Shown: positions 24,793-33,167 of the stretch, piece after piece
How positions within the stretch are numbered: the first letter of the stretch is position 1
How the letters are laid out: each line of letters begins with the position of its first letter
Origin: Azospirillum oleiclasticum
GTDB taxonomy: Bacteria; Pseudomonadota; Alphaproteobacteria; Azospirillales; Azospirillaceae
Length of the DNA stretch: 64,000 bases
Direction: 5' to 3'
Assembly: GCF_013423485.1 (NCBI RefSeq)
Contig: NZ_JABFFR010000017.1
Coordinates: 1-64,000 of the forward strand
Position numbers and translations under genes: made by a program
The notes under the pieces: generated by a model
The model's database searches: none
Told to the model about the DNA's origin: nothing
Seen by the model: the letters and a program-made list of their open reading frames with translations, nothing else

Positions 24793-25610
24793 GCCGCGGC
24801 CTCCGTCCGCAGGGCGCCAAGGTCGCCTGCGAAGGCCAGGATCGCGGCGGCGACCGCGTCCGGCGCTTGGTCCGGCATGTGATGCCCGGCCTCGATCACC
24901 GCCAGCCGCGCGTCGGCGATGCCGGCCAGGACCTCCCGCACATAGGTCGTCGGCCGCAGCGGGTCGTGCCGGCCGCTGATCCCCAGCACCGGGCAGGCGA
25001 TCGCCGGCAGCATCGGTCGCAGATCCGTGTCGGCGAGCATCAGGAACAGCGCGCGCAGGCTGACCGGATCGTTGGCGATCCAACGGGCGCGGAACCGCGC
25101 GAAATGCTCCGGATCCATCCGTCGGAACGCGTCCGGATAGCCCTGGGCCAGGGAGTCGTCGACAATGGCGCGGGTGCCGCCCTGGCGCAGCCGCTCGGCG
25201 CGGTCGAGCAGGGCGGGGCGGTTCTCCGCCGCGACGCCGATGGCCGGGTTCATCGCGATGGCGGCGGCGCAGCGCGCCGGGTGGCGTGCGGCGAAGCTCA
25301 GCGCCACCCCGGCACCCACGGCGCAGCCGGCGACCATGACCGGCTCCGCGATCGACAGCGCGTCGAGGAGTGCGGCCACGTCGTCGGCCAGATCCTCGAC
25401 GCGCACGCCTTCGGCCACCTTCTCCGACAGGCCGGCACCGCGGGTGTCGAAGCGGAGGACGCGGAGGTGCCCGTCGAGCAGCGGCACGACGCGGTCCCAG
25501 GATTCCAGGGTGCCGCCCATCTCGTGGATCAGCACCAGCCATGGGCCCGCCCTTCCGCTCAGCCGGAAGCGGAGCGCGACCCCGCCGGCCTCGCACCATC
25601 CCAATGTCAT
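24789..25610 (-). CDS. Alpha/beta-hydrolase (enol-lactonase-like) with Ala at the nucleophile position
   Basis: The 273-residue product resembles 3-oxoadipate enol-lactonase (PcaD) in length and order: oxyanion loop LIHEMGGTLESWD, FDTRGAGLSEK, then the elbow AGCAVGAGVAL, an acid in SGRHDPLRP and a His in IEAGHHMPDQ. At the nucleophile elbow the usual G-x-S-x-G reads G-C-A-V-G, so the Ser is replaced by Ala, with a Cys one position earlier. Either the protein uses another mechanism or it is not a serine hydrolase. The start at 25610 is supported by GGGAGGG. It opens a second transcription block, with a LacI-type operator 23 bp upstream. Confidence 0.82.
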   Translation of the reverse strand: MTLGWCEAGGVALRFRLSGRAGPWLVLIHEMGGTLESWDRVVPLLDGHLRVLRFDTRGAGLSEKVAEGVRVEDLADDVAALLDALSIAEPVMVAGCAVGAGVALSFAARHPARCAAAIAMNPAIGVAAENRPALLDRAERLRQGGTRAIVDDSLAQGYPDAFRRMDPEHFARFRARWIANDPVSLRALFLMLADTDLRPMLPAIACPVLGISGRHDPLRPTTYVREVLAGIADARLAVIEAGHHMPDQAPDAVAAAILAFAGDLGALRTEAAA

Positions 25611-25632
25611 GACTTTCCCTCCCGCAGCCGGA

Positions 25633-25644
25633 TGAACCGGTTCA
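25633..25644. promoter_or_regulatory. LacI-type operator TGAACCGGTTCA before the hydrolase-MBL-BKACE block
   Basis: A perfect 12-bp palindrome with the central CG typical of LacI/GalR-family sites lies 23 bp before the hydrolase start. The identical 12-mer stands before the tctCBA operon, and near-copies stand before the Liv operon and the lacI-type gene. Confidence 0.7.
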
Positions 25645-25697
25645 TGATTGACTCCGTTGCAAGCGACGGCCATTCCCCGGATGGGCAGTCCGGCGTT

Positions 25698-26318
25698 TCA
25701 GTAGGTTTCGACGAAGCCGGTGTTGACGATCGACGGTCGTGACAACACGCGGTCGTACCAGCCCGCCAGCGCCGGCCGGCCGGCCCGCCAGTCGAGCTCC
25801 CCGAACCGGAAGTCGAGATAGGCGAGCGCGCTGGCCGCAGCGACGTCCGCCAGGGTGAATGGCGACTCCGGCGTGCCGGCGCCGTCGCGTTCCAGGGCGT
25901 CCAGGCCGGCGGCGATCCGCACCCGGCTGGCGTCTATCAGCGCGTCCTGCCGCTGTTCCGCCGGCCGGGCCCGCTCCAGGAGCCAGACCAGGCAGGTCTC
26001 CAGCAGCGCGTCGACCATGGCGTGCCGGGTCAGCACCCGCCACCGCTCCAGCCCGGATCCGGGCACCAGTGTCCTGCCGCCGAACTCGGCGTCCAGGAAC
26101 TCGCAGATGACGCGGGAATCGTAGACCGCCGTGCCATCGTCGAGGATCAGGACCGGGATCTTGGCGATGGGATGGACCGCCATCATCGCGGCGTTGGGCC
26201 GCGCCGGATGCACCAGCGTGCGGACCGTCGCGACGCGGTCCTCCAGTCCAAGCTCGTGCACCACGATCATCACCTTGCGCACGAAGGGCGAGCGGCTCGA
26301 CCAGTAGAGTTTCATCAT
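25698..26318 (-). CDS. Glutathione S-transferase family protein
   Basis: The 206-residue product has an N-terminal thioredoxin-fold domain: LYWSSRSPFVRKVMIV with a Ser-rich active site, then HPIAKIPVLILDDG with the cis-Pro, and VYDSRVICEFLDAEF with the glutathione gamma-Glu-binding Ser. A helical C-terminal domain follows. It lies 21 bp after the LivF gene and is probably part of the Liv-operon message. A role in conjugating or isomerising an electrophilic intermediate is possible; nothing in the sequence fixes the substrate. Confidence 0.88.
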   Translation of the reverse strand: MMKLYWSSRSPFVRKVMIVVHELGLEDRVATVRTLVHPARPNAAMMAVHPIAKIPVLILDDGTAVYDSRVICEFLDAEFGGRTLVPGSGLERWRVLTRHAMVDALLETCLVWLLERARPAEQRQDALIDASRVRIAAGLDALERDGAGTPESPFTLADVAAASALAYLDFRFGELDWRAGRPALAGWYDRVLSRPSIVNTGFVETY

Positions 26319-26339
26319 CAGCCTCCGACATCTCCGCGC

Positions 26340-27038
26340 TCAGAAGTAGTCCCAGAGGTTGATCGTCTCGGCCTCGGCCCGGGTGCCGCGGAACACCAGC
26401 CGTCCGCTGTTGATGATCATTACATGGTCGGCGATCCGCATCGCCGACGCGATCCGGTGCTCGATGAGGATGGCCGAGACGGCGAGGGTCACGCAGACCT
26501 CCCGGATCGTGCCGAACAATTGCTCGACCAGGTCGGGCTGCAGCCCCACCGACGGCTCCTCCAGCAGGATGCAACGGGGCGAGCCGAGCAGGCACAGCGC
26601 GAAGGCGAGCATCTGCTGCTGGCCGCCGCTCATGGCACCGGCGGTGGCGCCGCGCAGGGACTTCAGCATCGGCAGCAGCTCGTAGACGTCGTCGCGCGCG
26701 ATCTTGCTGCCCGATCCGGCGCAGTTGCGCCGGGCCACGATGTCGATGTTGTCCTTGACGCTGAGGTCGGGGAACACCCCCCGGCGCTCCGGCAGAAGCC
26801 GCAGGCCGCGCTCCAGCCGGTCGGCGATCGGCATGCCGTCGATGCGCTCGCCGTCGAGCAGGATCTCGCCGGCCTGCACCGGGATCAGCCCGACCACCGC
26901 CTTCAGCGTCGTCGATTTGCCGGCGCCGTTGTGGCCGAAGAAGGCCAGGGTCTCGCCGTCCTGCAGCGTGAACGACACCTGTTCCAGGATCGACTTGTCA
27001 CCATAGCCGGCGACGACGTTGCGTGCCTCCAGGGTCAA
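26340..27038 (-). CDS. livF: Branched-chain amino acid-type ABC transporter ATPase (LivF)
   Basis: Second ATPase of the importer, 232 residues. Walker A is GHNGAGKST at residues 35-43, the signature MSGGQQQM, and Walker B ILLEEPSVGLQP, where the usual Asp before the catalytic Glu is itself Glu. Start choice: a TTG whose TTGA overlaps the LivG stop, with GGGAGAGG just upstream; no in-frame ATG fits the conserved N-terminus TLEARNVVAGYGD. It belongs to the livK-H-M-G-F cluster and energises uptake of an amino acid or organic acid. Confidence 0.9.
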   Translation of the reverse strand: MTLEARNVVAGYGDKSILEQVSFTLQDGETLAFFGHNGAGKSTTLKAVVGLIPVQAGEILLDGERIDGMPIADRLERGLRLLPERRGVFPDLSVKDNIDIVARRNCAGSGSKIARDDVYELLPMLKSLRGATAGAMSGGQQQMLAFALCLLGSPRCILLEEPSVGLQPDLVEQLFGTIREVCVTLAVSAILIEHRIASAMRIADHVMIINSGRLVFRGTRAEAETINLWDYF

Positions 27039-27802
27039 TGGACCTCTCCCTTGCCGAAGTAGATCCGGCCCAGCTCCTCGTCGGCGATGATCGCGTCCGG
27101 TGTTCCCTGCGCCATCAGGTGGCCGCGGTGGAAGAACAGCACCTCGTCGGCGATGCGCTGTACGATCTGCGTGTTGTGCTCGACGATCAGCAGCGTCTTG
27201 CCCTGCCGTTTCAGCGCGTGGATCATCTCCACCATCGTATCGAGCGCGCCGGCGGCCAGACCGGAGGTCGGCTCGTCCAGCAGCACCAGCTCGGCCCCTG
27301 TGGCGAGGACCCGGGCGATGCACAGCAGCTTCTTCTGGCCGTAGCTGAGGCTGCCCGCCAGGGCGTCGGTCTTGTGCCCCAGCCCGACCTGCACCAGCAG
27401 CGCCGCCGCCTCGGCCTTCTTGCGGCGGAGCACCGCCGCGGTGTGGAACGGACGGAACATCGCCGTCAGGGGATCGTTGCCGGCCTCGTCCTTCAGGCAG
27501 ACCAGAACGTTGTCGAGCGCGCTCAGATCCTCGAACAGCTTGAGGTTCTGGAAGGTGCGGGCGATGCCTTGCCGCACCCGCTCGTGCCGGTTGGCCCTGG
27601 TGATGTCCCGGCCCTGGAACGCCACCGTGCCGGTTTCCGGGGTGATGAAGCCGGTGATGACGTTGAAGATCGACGTCTTCCCCGCGCCGTTCGGTCCGAC
27701 CACGCAGGTCGTGCGCCGGGGGTCGATGGAGAAGCTGCAGTCGTTCAGGGCGACGATGCCGCCGAACCTCTTGGTGACGTTCGACACGGTGAGGTTGGTC
27801 AT
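27035..27802 (-). CDS. livG: Branched-chain amino acid-type ABC transporter ATPase (LivG)
   Basis: The 255-residue product starts MTNLTVSNVTKRFGGIVALN. It has Walker A GPNGAGKTS, the LivG-typical TFQNLKLFEDLSALDNVLV, the signature LSYGQKKLLCIARVL and Walker B LVLLDEPTSGL. The C-terminal FGKGEVH is like the LivG end that contacts partners. It begins only 2 bp after the LivM stop and overlaps livF by 4 bp, so all three are translated together. Confidence 0.92.
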   Translation of the reverse strand: MTNLTVSNVTKRFGGIVALNDCSFSIDPRRTTCVVGPNGAGKTSIFNVITGFITPETGTVAFQGRDITRANRHERVRQGIARTFQNLKLFEDLSALDNVLVCLKDEAGNDPLTAMFRPFHTAAVLRRKKAEAAALLVQVGLGHKTDALAGSLSYGQKKLLCIARVLATGAELVLLDEPTSGLAAGALDTMVEMIHALKRQGKTLLIVEHNTQIVQRIADEVLFFHRGHLMAQGTPDAIIADEELGRIYFGKGEVH

Positions 27803-27804
27803 GG

Positions 27805-28665
27805 TCAAAGCCTCTTCCCGGCGATGCCCTGGGGGCGCCACAGCATGAAGGCGATCAGGATGACGCCGTAGATGAGCTGCCGCGCCGGGCCGACGATGGT
27901 CGAGGGGATGTCGACCACCGCCAGAAGCTGCGCGATCGCCATCAGCAGGAACGGCCCGATGATGGAGCCGGCGAGGGTGCGCGCACCGCCGACCACCAGC
28001 ATGGTCACCACCAGCACCGAGACATGGATGTCGAACGACATCGGGTCGATGAAGCTGATGTAGGTCGCGTACAGCGCCCCGGCGATCCCGGCGCAGGCGC
28101 CCGACACCGCGGACACGCCGACCTTGGCCCGGAGCACCCGGCGACCGGCGGCGACCACCGCAACCTCGTTCTCGCGGATCGCGTGGAGCAGCCGGCCGTA
28201 GGGCGAGCGCATCAGCAGCCAGAAGCCGGCCGCCACCAGGATCAGGCACAGGCTCGACAGCACGATGAATTCGCGGGCGGTGGGAAAGCCGGCACCGGCG
28301 ATCTCCACCACCGGGATGCCGGACAGGCCCGACGCGCCGCCGGTGAGGTCCTGCCAGTTGATGAAGACCGCGGTGGCGACGAGTTGCGTGCCGAACGACG
28401 TGATGATGAAGTAGTCGCCGGCCAGCCGCAGCGCCGGCAGGGAGGACAGCACGTTGATCGCCGCGCAGACGGCGACCGCCGCCAGCATGGCGAGCGGAAA
28501 CGGCGTTCCCGCCATCATCAGAATGGCGGTGGTGTAGGCCCCCACCCCCATGATGGCGGCCTGCGCCACCGAGAAGATGCCGATGATGCCCATCAGCAGG
28601 TTGGTCGAGACCGCCAGGATCGAGAAGATCTCGGCCAGGATGACGAAGCTGAGGAAGTAGTTCAT
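27805..28665 (-). CDS. livM: Branched-chain amino acid-type ABC permease (LivM)
   Basis: Inner-membrane permease of 286 residues with about eight spans. LivM marks are the ILAVSTNLLMGIIGIFSVAQ start, ALRLAGDYFIITSFGTQLVA, SPYGRLLHAIRENEVAVVAA (the ATPase-coupling loop) and MLVVGGARTLAGSIIGPFLL. It follows LivH by 9 bp. Confidence 0.92.
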   Translation of the reverse strand: MNYFLSFVILAEIFSILAVSTNLLMGIIGIFSVAQAAIMGVGAYTTAILMMAGTPFPLAMLAAVAVCAAINVLSSLPALRLAGDYFIITSFGTQLVATAVFINWQDLTGGASGLSGIPVVEIAGAGFPTAREFIVLSSLCLILVAAGFWLLMRSPYGRLLHAIRENEVAVVAAGRRVLRAKVGVSAVSGACAGIAGALYATYISFIDPMSFDIHVSVLVVTMLVVGGARTLAGSIIGPFLLMAIAQLLAVVDIPSTIVGPARQLIYGVILIAFMLWRPQGIAGKRL

Positions 28666-28674
28666 CGGCCGGCC

Positions 28675-29550
28675 TCAGATCGCACGGCTGAAGCGGCTGC
28701 GGATCAGGCCCTCGGGCCGCAGCAGGATGAACAGGATGAAGGTCCCGAACACCGCCGCGACGCTCCAGCGGCCGGGCATGACGGCGACCGACAGCGACTG
28801 GATCACCGCCAGCACGATCGACATGCCGAACGCCCCGGTCAGGCTGCCGATGCCGCCGGCGATCATGGCGACCACCGCGGTCAACAGGACCAGCAGGGAG
28901 GTGTAGGGCTGCAACGCCTGGTCGACGCCGACCAGCACCCCCGGCACGGCGACGATGCCGGAGCTGATCGCCAGCACCTGGGCGAACACCCGCTTGGGAT
29001 CCAGGCGGGTGATCTCCGCCAGCTCGCGGTTGGAGGCGACCGCGCGGATGCGCTTGCCGGCCGCGGTGTGGTGCGAGAACAGGACCAGCCCGGCGAAAAG
29101 CAGCAGGCTCAACACGCCGAGGATCGCCTGCGGAAGGCTGAGCGCGATGGGGCCGATCGCGGTGTGGGACAGCCGCCAGGGCAGATCGAACTGGACGATG
29201 TTGGGCGAGAACAGGATCGCGACGACGTTCTGCAGCACGGTGAGCAGGCCGATGGACGCGATCATCAGGACCAGCGGGGTGGCCCCGCTTTCCTCCAGCG
29301 GCCGGTAAAGCAGGCGCTGGGTCAGGTAGCCGACGACGACCGCGGCGAGGATGGCCAGCGCCAACGCCGCGGCGAAGGGCGTGCCGAGCCCGACCATCCA
29401 CCAGGCCAGATAGCCGCTCAAGGTGTAGATACCGGCGTGGGCGACGTGGAAGATGCCGGTCGTGGCGTAGAAGTAGGAAAAGCTGATGGAGACGATGCCG
29501 ATGGCGCAGCCGCTGACCACGCCGTCGATGAGCAGTTGCAGGTAGAGCAT
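28675..29550 (-). CDS. livH: Branched-chain amino acid-type ABC permease (LivH)
   Basis: Inner-membrane permease of 291 residues. It begins MLYLQLLIDGVVSGCAIGIV as LivH proteins do, contains GIFHVAHAGIYTLSGYLAWW and HHTAAGKRIRAVASNRELAE (coupling loop), GILVGVDQALQP-like periplasmic loop, and ends VFGTFILFILLRPEGLIRSR. It lies 18 bp after the binding-protein gene. Confidence 0.92.
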   Translation of the reverse strand: MLYLQLLIDGVVSGCAIGIVSISFSYFYATTGIFHVAHAGIYTLSGYLAWWMVGLGTPFAAALALAILAAVVVGYLTQRLLYRPLEESGATPLVLMIASIGLLTVLQNVVAILFSPNIVQFDLPWRLSHTAIGPIALSLPQAILGVLSLLLFAGLVLFSHHTAAGKRIRAVASNRELAEITRLDPKRVFAQVLAISSGIVAVPGVLVGVDQALQPYTSLLVLLTAVVAMIAGGIGSLTGAFGMSIVLAVIQSLSVAVMPGRWSVAAVFGTFILFILLRPEGLIRSRFSRAI

Positions 29551-29568
29551 GGGTGGATCCGCCGGCGG

Positions 29569-30675
29569 TTACTGCGCGGGCCGCGCGGTTTCGACGAGCG
29601 CCCGCTCCGCGCCGCGGTACTGCAGGATCTCCACCGGCCGGAGCGCGGTGTTGGTCTCGAAGGTGATGCTGGCGATCGGCGAGTCGAAGGTCTTGATCGA
29701 CAGGACCGCGGCCTTCAGCGACGGGCCCGACAGCGTGCCGCCGGATGCCAGCACGCTCTTGGCGGCTTCGAGCACGATGTTGGTGGCGTTGAAGTACTCG
29801 CGGGCGAAGAAGCCCATGTCGGCCGTGCCGAACTGCTTCTTGAACGCGGCCAGTGTTCCGGCGTCGGGATAGCCGGACTGGATGGCGGTCTGGTACCAGC
29901 CGTTGGTCGAGGCGTGGCCGAAGAACGGGCGGGAGAAGGTGTTGCCGATCGAGACCGGGAAATTGGCGATCTGGCCCACCTGGTCGGCCATCGTCTCGTG
30001 GCTCTGGGTGATCGCGATGTAGACGAAGTCCGGCTTGGCGTTGGCGATCTTCAGCAGGGTGGAACGGTAGTTGGTCTGGCCGAACTCGACCGGTTCCTCG
30101 GCGATCACCGTGCCGCCGACCTGCTCGAAGTACTTGCGGAAGTCGTTGCGCCCGTCGATGCCGGCCGCCGCGTTCTCGTAGATGATGGCGGTGCGCTTGC
30201 CGATCTTGTCGATGGCGAAGCGGGCAAGGACGCTCGCCTCGTGCCGGACCATCGGGATCGTGTTGATCAGGAAGGGCGACGCCGTCTCCAGCTTGTCGGT
30301 CTGGGCCGCGGGGTTGACGACCAGAACCTCGCGCCGGGTGGCCAGCGGGGCGATCGCCAGCGACACCGAGGAGAAGGCGGTGATCAGCACCGGCACATTG
30401 TCGAGATCGATCATGCGGTTGAAGGCCAGCACCGCCTGGTCCGGCTTGCCCTGGCTGTCGTCGAAGCGGACGCGGACCGGGCGCCCGGCGATGCCGCCCG
30501 CCGCGTTCGCCTGGTCGATGGCGAACTGGACGCCCTGCTGTTCCTCGATGCCGATCGACGCCGCCGGACCGGTGAGCGGCAACAGGGCTCCGAGCAGGAT
30601 CTCCTTGGGCTGGGCGAGGGCTGGCGAGCAGGAAACGAGAAGGGCGGCCAAGGCCCGGCCGGCGCTCTTGAGCAT
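29569..30675 (-). CDS. livK: Liv-type periplasmic substrate-binding protein
   Basis: Periplasmic receptor for the LivHMGF importer; 368 residues with a signal peptide (LKSAGRALAALLVSCSPALA, cleavage after ALA). Type I binding-fold marks are ILLGALLPLTGPAASIGIEE, DQANAAGGIAGRPV and VLITAFSSVSLAIAPLATRR. The start ATG at 30675 is fixed by GGGAGG 5-8 nt upstream; longer versions would overlap the operator. Given the co-regulated hydrolases and BKACE, the ligand is more likely an organic or aromatic acid or amino-acid derivative than leucine. Confidence 0.88.
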   Translation of the reverse strand: MLKSAGRALAALLVSCSPALAQPKEILLGALLPLTGPAASIGIEEQQGVQFAIDQANAAGGIAGRPVRVRFDDSQGKPDQAVLAFNRMIDLDNVPVLITAFSSVSLAIAPLATRREVLVVNPAAQTDKLETASPFLINTIPMVRHEASVLARFAIDKIGKRTAIIYENAAAGIDGRNDFRKYFEQVGGTVIAEEPVEFGQTNYRSTLLKIANAKPDFVYIAITQSHETMADQVGQIANFPVSIGNTFSRPFFGHASTNGWYQTAIQSGYPDAGTLAAFKKQFGTADMGFFAREYFNATNIVLEAAKSVLASGGTLSGPSLKAAVLSIKTFDSPIASITFETNTALRPVEILQYRGAERALVETARPAQ

Positions 30676-30689
30676 GGTTCCTCCCAAAG

Positions 30690-30701
30690 TGAACCGTTTC
30701 A
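30690..30701. promoter_or_regulatory. LacI-type operator TGAACCGTTTCA (livK proximal)
   Basis: It differs from the perfect TGAACCGGTTCA palindrome by one base and lies 15 bp before the livK start. Confidence 0.6.
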
Positions 30702-30745
30702 TATTTTCTGACGTCACCATTGATCGGATCGTCGCGCCGTGTCAA

Positions 30746-30757
30746 TGAATCGTTTCA
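30746..30757. promoter_or_regulatory. LacI-type operator TGAATCGTTTCA (livK distal)
   Basis: This is a second, weaker copy (two mismatches) adjoining the -35 TTGACA of the Liv promoter. Paired sites can allow cooperative or looped binding. Confidence 0.5.
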
Positions 30758-30893
30758 GGCCACCGCGGTCCGGCGAAGCCCGACGCTGCTCTCCGTTCAG
30801 GAGGCCGTGATTCACTGGGTTGCTGGATGTGGATAAAAGGACGCGGTGGCGAAAAGCGCCGCTGCATCCGGCACGGCAGCAAAGGGTTTGACA

Positions 30894-30905
30894 TGAACGG
30901 GTTCA
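30894..30905. promoter_or_regulatory. LacI-type operator TGAACGGGTTCA before the regulator gene
   Basis: One mismatch to TGAACCGGTTCA, placed immediately after a TTGACA -35 box (30888-30893), so bound repressor would block the regulator's own promoter. Confidence 0.6.
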
Positions 30906-30975
30906 GAGGATTAACAGCGTGACTGGCATCAGCCGGGACGCCACACGCGATCTGCGATCAGAAGGAGACGACCAC

Positions 30976-32028
30976 GTGCGCGACGACGATGCCGCGCCCG
31001 AATCCGCAACCGGAAATCGGCGGAAACCCCCCACCATCAATGACGTCGCACAGCGCGCCGGCGTCTCGGTCGGCACGGTGTCGAACGTGCTCAACCATCG
31101 CTCGACGGTGTCGGCCGCGCGGCGCGAGCGCGTCCTGCAGGCGGTCGACGAGCTGGGCTTCAGCGGAAGCATGCTGGCGAAAGGCATGCGTGCGCAGAGC
31201 AACTCGCTCGTCGGGCTCTGCGTGCCCCACACGGCCTTCGCCAATCTGGCAGCGCTGGCCGACACGCTGGACGAGCGGGCGGTCGGCGCCGACTACGAAC
31301 TGATCCAGGTCGTCAGCCGCTACGATTCACGACGGGAACTCTCGCGCATCCGGCGGCTCATCGCCTACCGCGCCGCCGGGCTCATCATCGTTCCCAGCCT
31401 GGACCCGAAGCCTGTCCTCGATCACTGCTACAAGGCCAAGCTTCCCACGGTGATCATCAACCGCCTGGTGCCGGATGAACGGCGCTTCGACCAGGTCACC
31501 ATCGACCACGACAAGGCGATCTACGACGCCAGCCGGCAATTGCTGGCCTGGGGACACCGGCACATCACGCTCGCCGTGCAGTTTCCCGCGCTGTCCGTCA
31601 CCCGCCAGCGCATCGACAGCCTGAGCCGGGCGGTCGGGGGCTTCGGCGGCGGGGCGCGCTGGGGGGTGCTGGAATGCGGGCTGGACGAAGAGCGGTTCAA
31701 GGACATCTTCGCCAGCCATGTCCGGCGACGCGATGCGCCGAGCGTCATCATCGCCTCCAACAGCACCGTGACGTCCTGGATCCTGCAGAGCGCACGGTCG
31801 CTGGGCATCCGCATGCCGGACGACCTGTCGCTCCTGTCGCTCGAGGAGCCGGAGTGGGCGTTGCTGACCGAGCCCCAGCTGTCGGCCGTCCTGCAGCCCA
31901 CCCGCGAGATCGGCCGGATCGCCTGGGACCTCCTGCTGAAGCGGGTCGAAGGGTCGGCCGAGGAGCCGGTCAGCATCCGCTGCGAAGGGCGGATAAATTT
32001 CCGGGGGTCCGTCGCCCGCGGGACGTGA
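30976..32028 (+). CDS. LacI/GalR-family transcriptional regulator
   Basis: The 350-residue product has an N-terminal LacI HTH, PTINDVAQRAGVSVGTVSNV then LNHRSTVSAARRERVLQAV, with the hinge helix region that inserts at a central CG. A periplasmic-binding-type effector domain follows (about 80-345). I start at the GTG at 30976 because AAGGAG lies 8 nt upstream; a GTG at 30919 would add 19 residues. It sits between the two gene groups whose promoters carry matching palindromes and is the obvious candidate to repress them. The inducer is unknown, but is probably a pathway substrate. Confidence 0.92.
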   Translation: MRDDDAAPESATGNRRKPPTINDVAQRAGVSVGTVSNVLNHRSTVSAARRERVLQAVDELGFSGSMLAKGMRAQSNSLVGLCVPHTAFANLAALADTLDERAVGADYELIQVVSRYDSRRELSRIRRLIAYRAAGLIIVPSLDPKPVLDHCYKAKLPTVIINRLVPDERRFDQVTIDHDKAIYDASRQLLAWGHRHITLAVQFPALSVTRQRIDSLSRAVGGFGGGARWGVLECGLDEERFKDIFASHVRRRDAPSVIIASNSTVTSWILQSARSLGIRMPDDLSLLSLEEPEWALLTEPQLSAVLQPTREIGRIAWDLLLKRVEGSAEEPVSIRCEGRINFRGSVARGT

Positions 32029-32040
32029 AGCGGGGGTGTT

Positions 32041-33162
32041 TCACGAGGCCAGCACCACCCAGTCGATGGCCTGCCCCGCACCGAGCCACGCGGGATCGAC
32101 GCGGTCCGGCACGGTCAGGTACCCGTCGCGGATGTCTGGCCCCTCGAACGGATCGCCGTCGAGCAGTGCGTGTTCCGCCAGCTCGTGGGCGAGCGGCAGG
32201 TCCGGCAGGATGGAGGCGACCTGGGCCGCGAACGCCTGGAACGGTCCCGGCAGGAAGCAGACGCCGAACCGGTAGCGCAGGCCGAAGGCGCGGCAGATCG
32301 CGACGCACTCCAGCACGGCCGTGACGCCGCCCAGGCGCGGCAGCCGCAGCACCACGGAATCGACGGCGCGGTCCCGCCCCAGCCTGGCGATCTCGGCCGG
32401 CGAGCCGGCACTTTCGTCGGCCTCGACCATCGGCCTTACGGCGTGCGTCACCATGCGCAGGCCGTCGAGATCCTCGCGCGGGACCGGCTGTTCGATGATG
32501 TCGATGGCACATGCGTCCATAAGCCCGATGGTGTCGATGGCGGACTTCGCGCCATAGCGTCCGTTGGCGTCGGCCGTCAGCCGGACCGCGTCTCCCACCG
32601 CCGCCCGCACCGCGCGCGCCCGGGCCACGTCGAGATCGGAGTTGCCGCCGAGCTTGAACTTGATGACCCGGAAACCGTCCGCCACCAGATCCGCGGCTGC
32701 CCGGCCCATCAGTTCGGGCGACTGGAGAGAGACCATCCGCGAAACCGGGAGCCGGTCATGCCGGCGCCCGCCCAGCATGGACGCGATGCTGCGCCCGCCC
32801 GCATGGGCGGCGACCTCGTGGAACGCCATCTCGAACCCGGCCCGGACCTCGGGAAAGCCGAACAGCGCCTGCGCCATCCCGGTCATCAGCGGGGCGATCC
32901 TGAGCTCCTTGCCGATCAGGCGGGCACCCAGATAGGCGACGCATTCCCGAATGGCCCCGGCGGGGGCGTCGAAGGGTTGCAACGCTCCGATCAGGCCAAG
33001 GCCGGCATGGCCGTCCTCCGTCTCGACCTTCACGGCGACGCAGGGCAGCCGCGGCACCTGACCGGTCACCAGGGACCAGCCATCGACGCGCACCGCGGGT
33101 TCCAGGACCGCAGCGCTGACCCGGACGATCGTCGGGACGGAAGCGGTCGGAGGGTCGGACAT
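32041..33162 (-). CDS. Enolase-superfamily enzyme (muconate cycloisomerase-like)
   Basis: The 373-residue product has the barrel marks IKFKLGGNSD (KxK acid/base pair), LTADANGRYG, DIIEQPVPREDL and MVEADESAG (three metal ligands). The strand that in the MLE subgroup carries the second catalytic Lys reads VVLRLPRLGGV, with Arg where Lys is expected, so the reaction may differ from a cycloisomerase. It overlaps or abuts the TctA stop; a GTG at 33171 (GTGA overlap) is an equally good start. Being the last gene of tctCBA, it probably acts first on the imported acid. Confidence 0.82.
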   Translation of the reverse strand: MSDPPTASVPTIVRVSAAVLEPAVRVDGWSLVTGQVPRLPCVAVKVETEDGHAGLGLIGALQPFDAPAGAIRECVAYLGARLIGKELRIAPLMTGMAQALFGFPEVRAGFEMAFHEVAAHAGGRSIASMLGGRRHDRLPVSRMVSLQSPELMGRAAADLVADGFRVIKFKLGGNSDLDVARARAVRAAVGDAVRLTADANGRYGAKSAIDTIGLMDACAIDIIEQPVPREDLDGLRMVTHAVRPMVEADESAGSPAEIARLGRDRAVDSVVLRLPRLGGVTAVLECVAICRAFGLRYRFGVCFLPGPFQAFAAQVASILPDLPLAHELAEHALLDGDPFEGPDIRDGYLTVPDRVDPAWLGAGQAIDWVVLAS

Positions 33163-33167
33163 GGTGG

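Larger units (their letters stand above)
30676..30975. promoter_or_regulatory. Divergent control region between the Liv operon and the lacI-type gene
   Basis: This 300-bp region contains no gene. For the minus-strand Liv operon there is a TTGACA (complement at 30740-30745), with operators at 30690-30701 (TGAACCGTTTCA) and 30746-30757 (TGAATCGTTTCA), 56 bp apart. For the plus strand, TTGACA at 30888-30893 is followed by operator TGAACGGGTTCA at 30894-30905 and a weak -10 TTAACA at 30911-30916. The layout predicts repression of both directions. Confidence 0.6.

Noticed and set aside
28024-30711. An open frame of about 895 codons on the plus strand opposite livH-livK
   Set aside because: It is an antisense shadow of high-GC coding sequence. 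The product is dominated by Asp, Arg, Gln, Gly and His with no recognisable domain, and it lies wholly opposite well-supported transporter genes.
27035-30745. An open frame of 1236 codons on the minus strand spanning several liv genes
   Set aside because: Only its last 255 codons are LivG. Upstream, the frame runs out of register through LivM, LivH and the binding protein and encodes Arg/Gly-rich nonsense.
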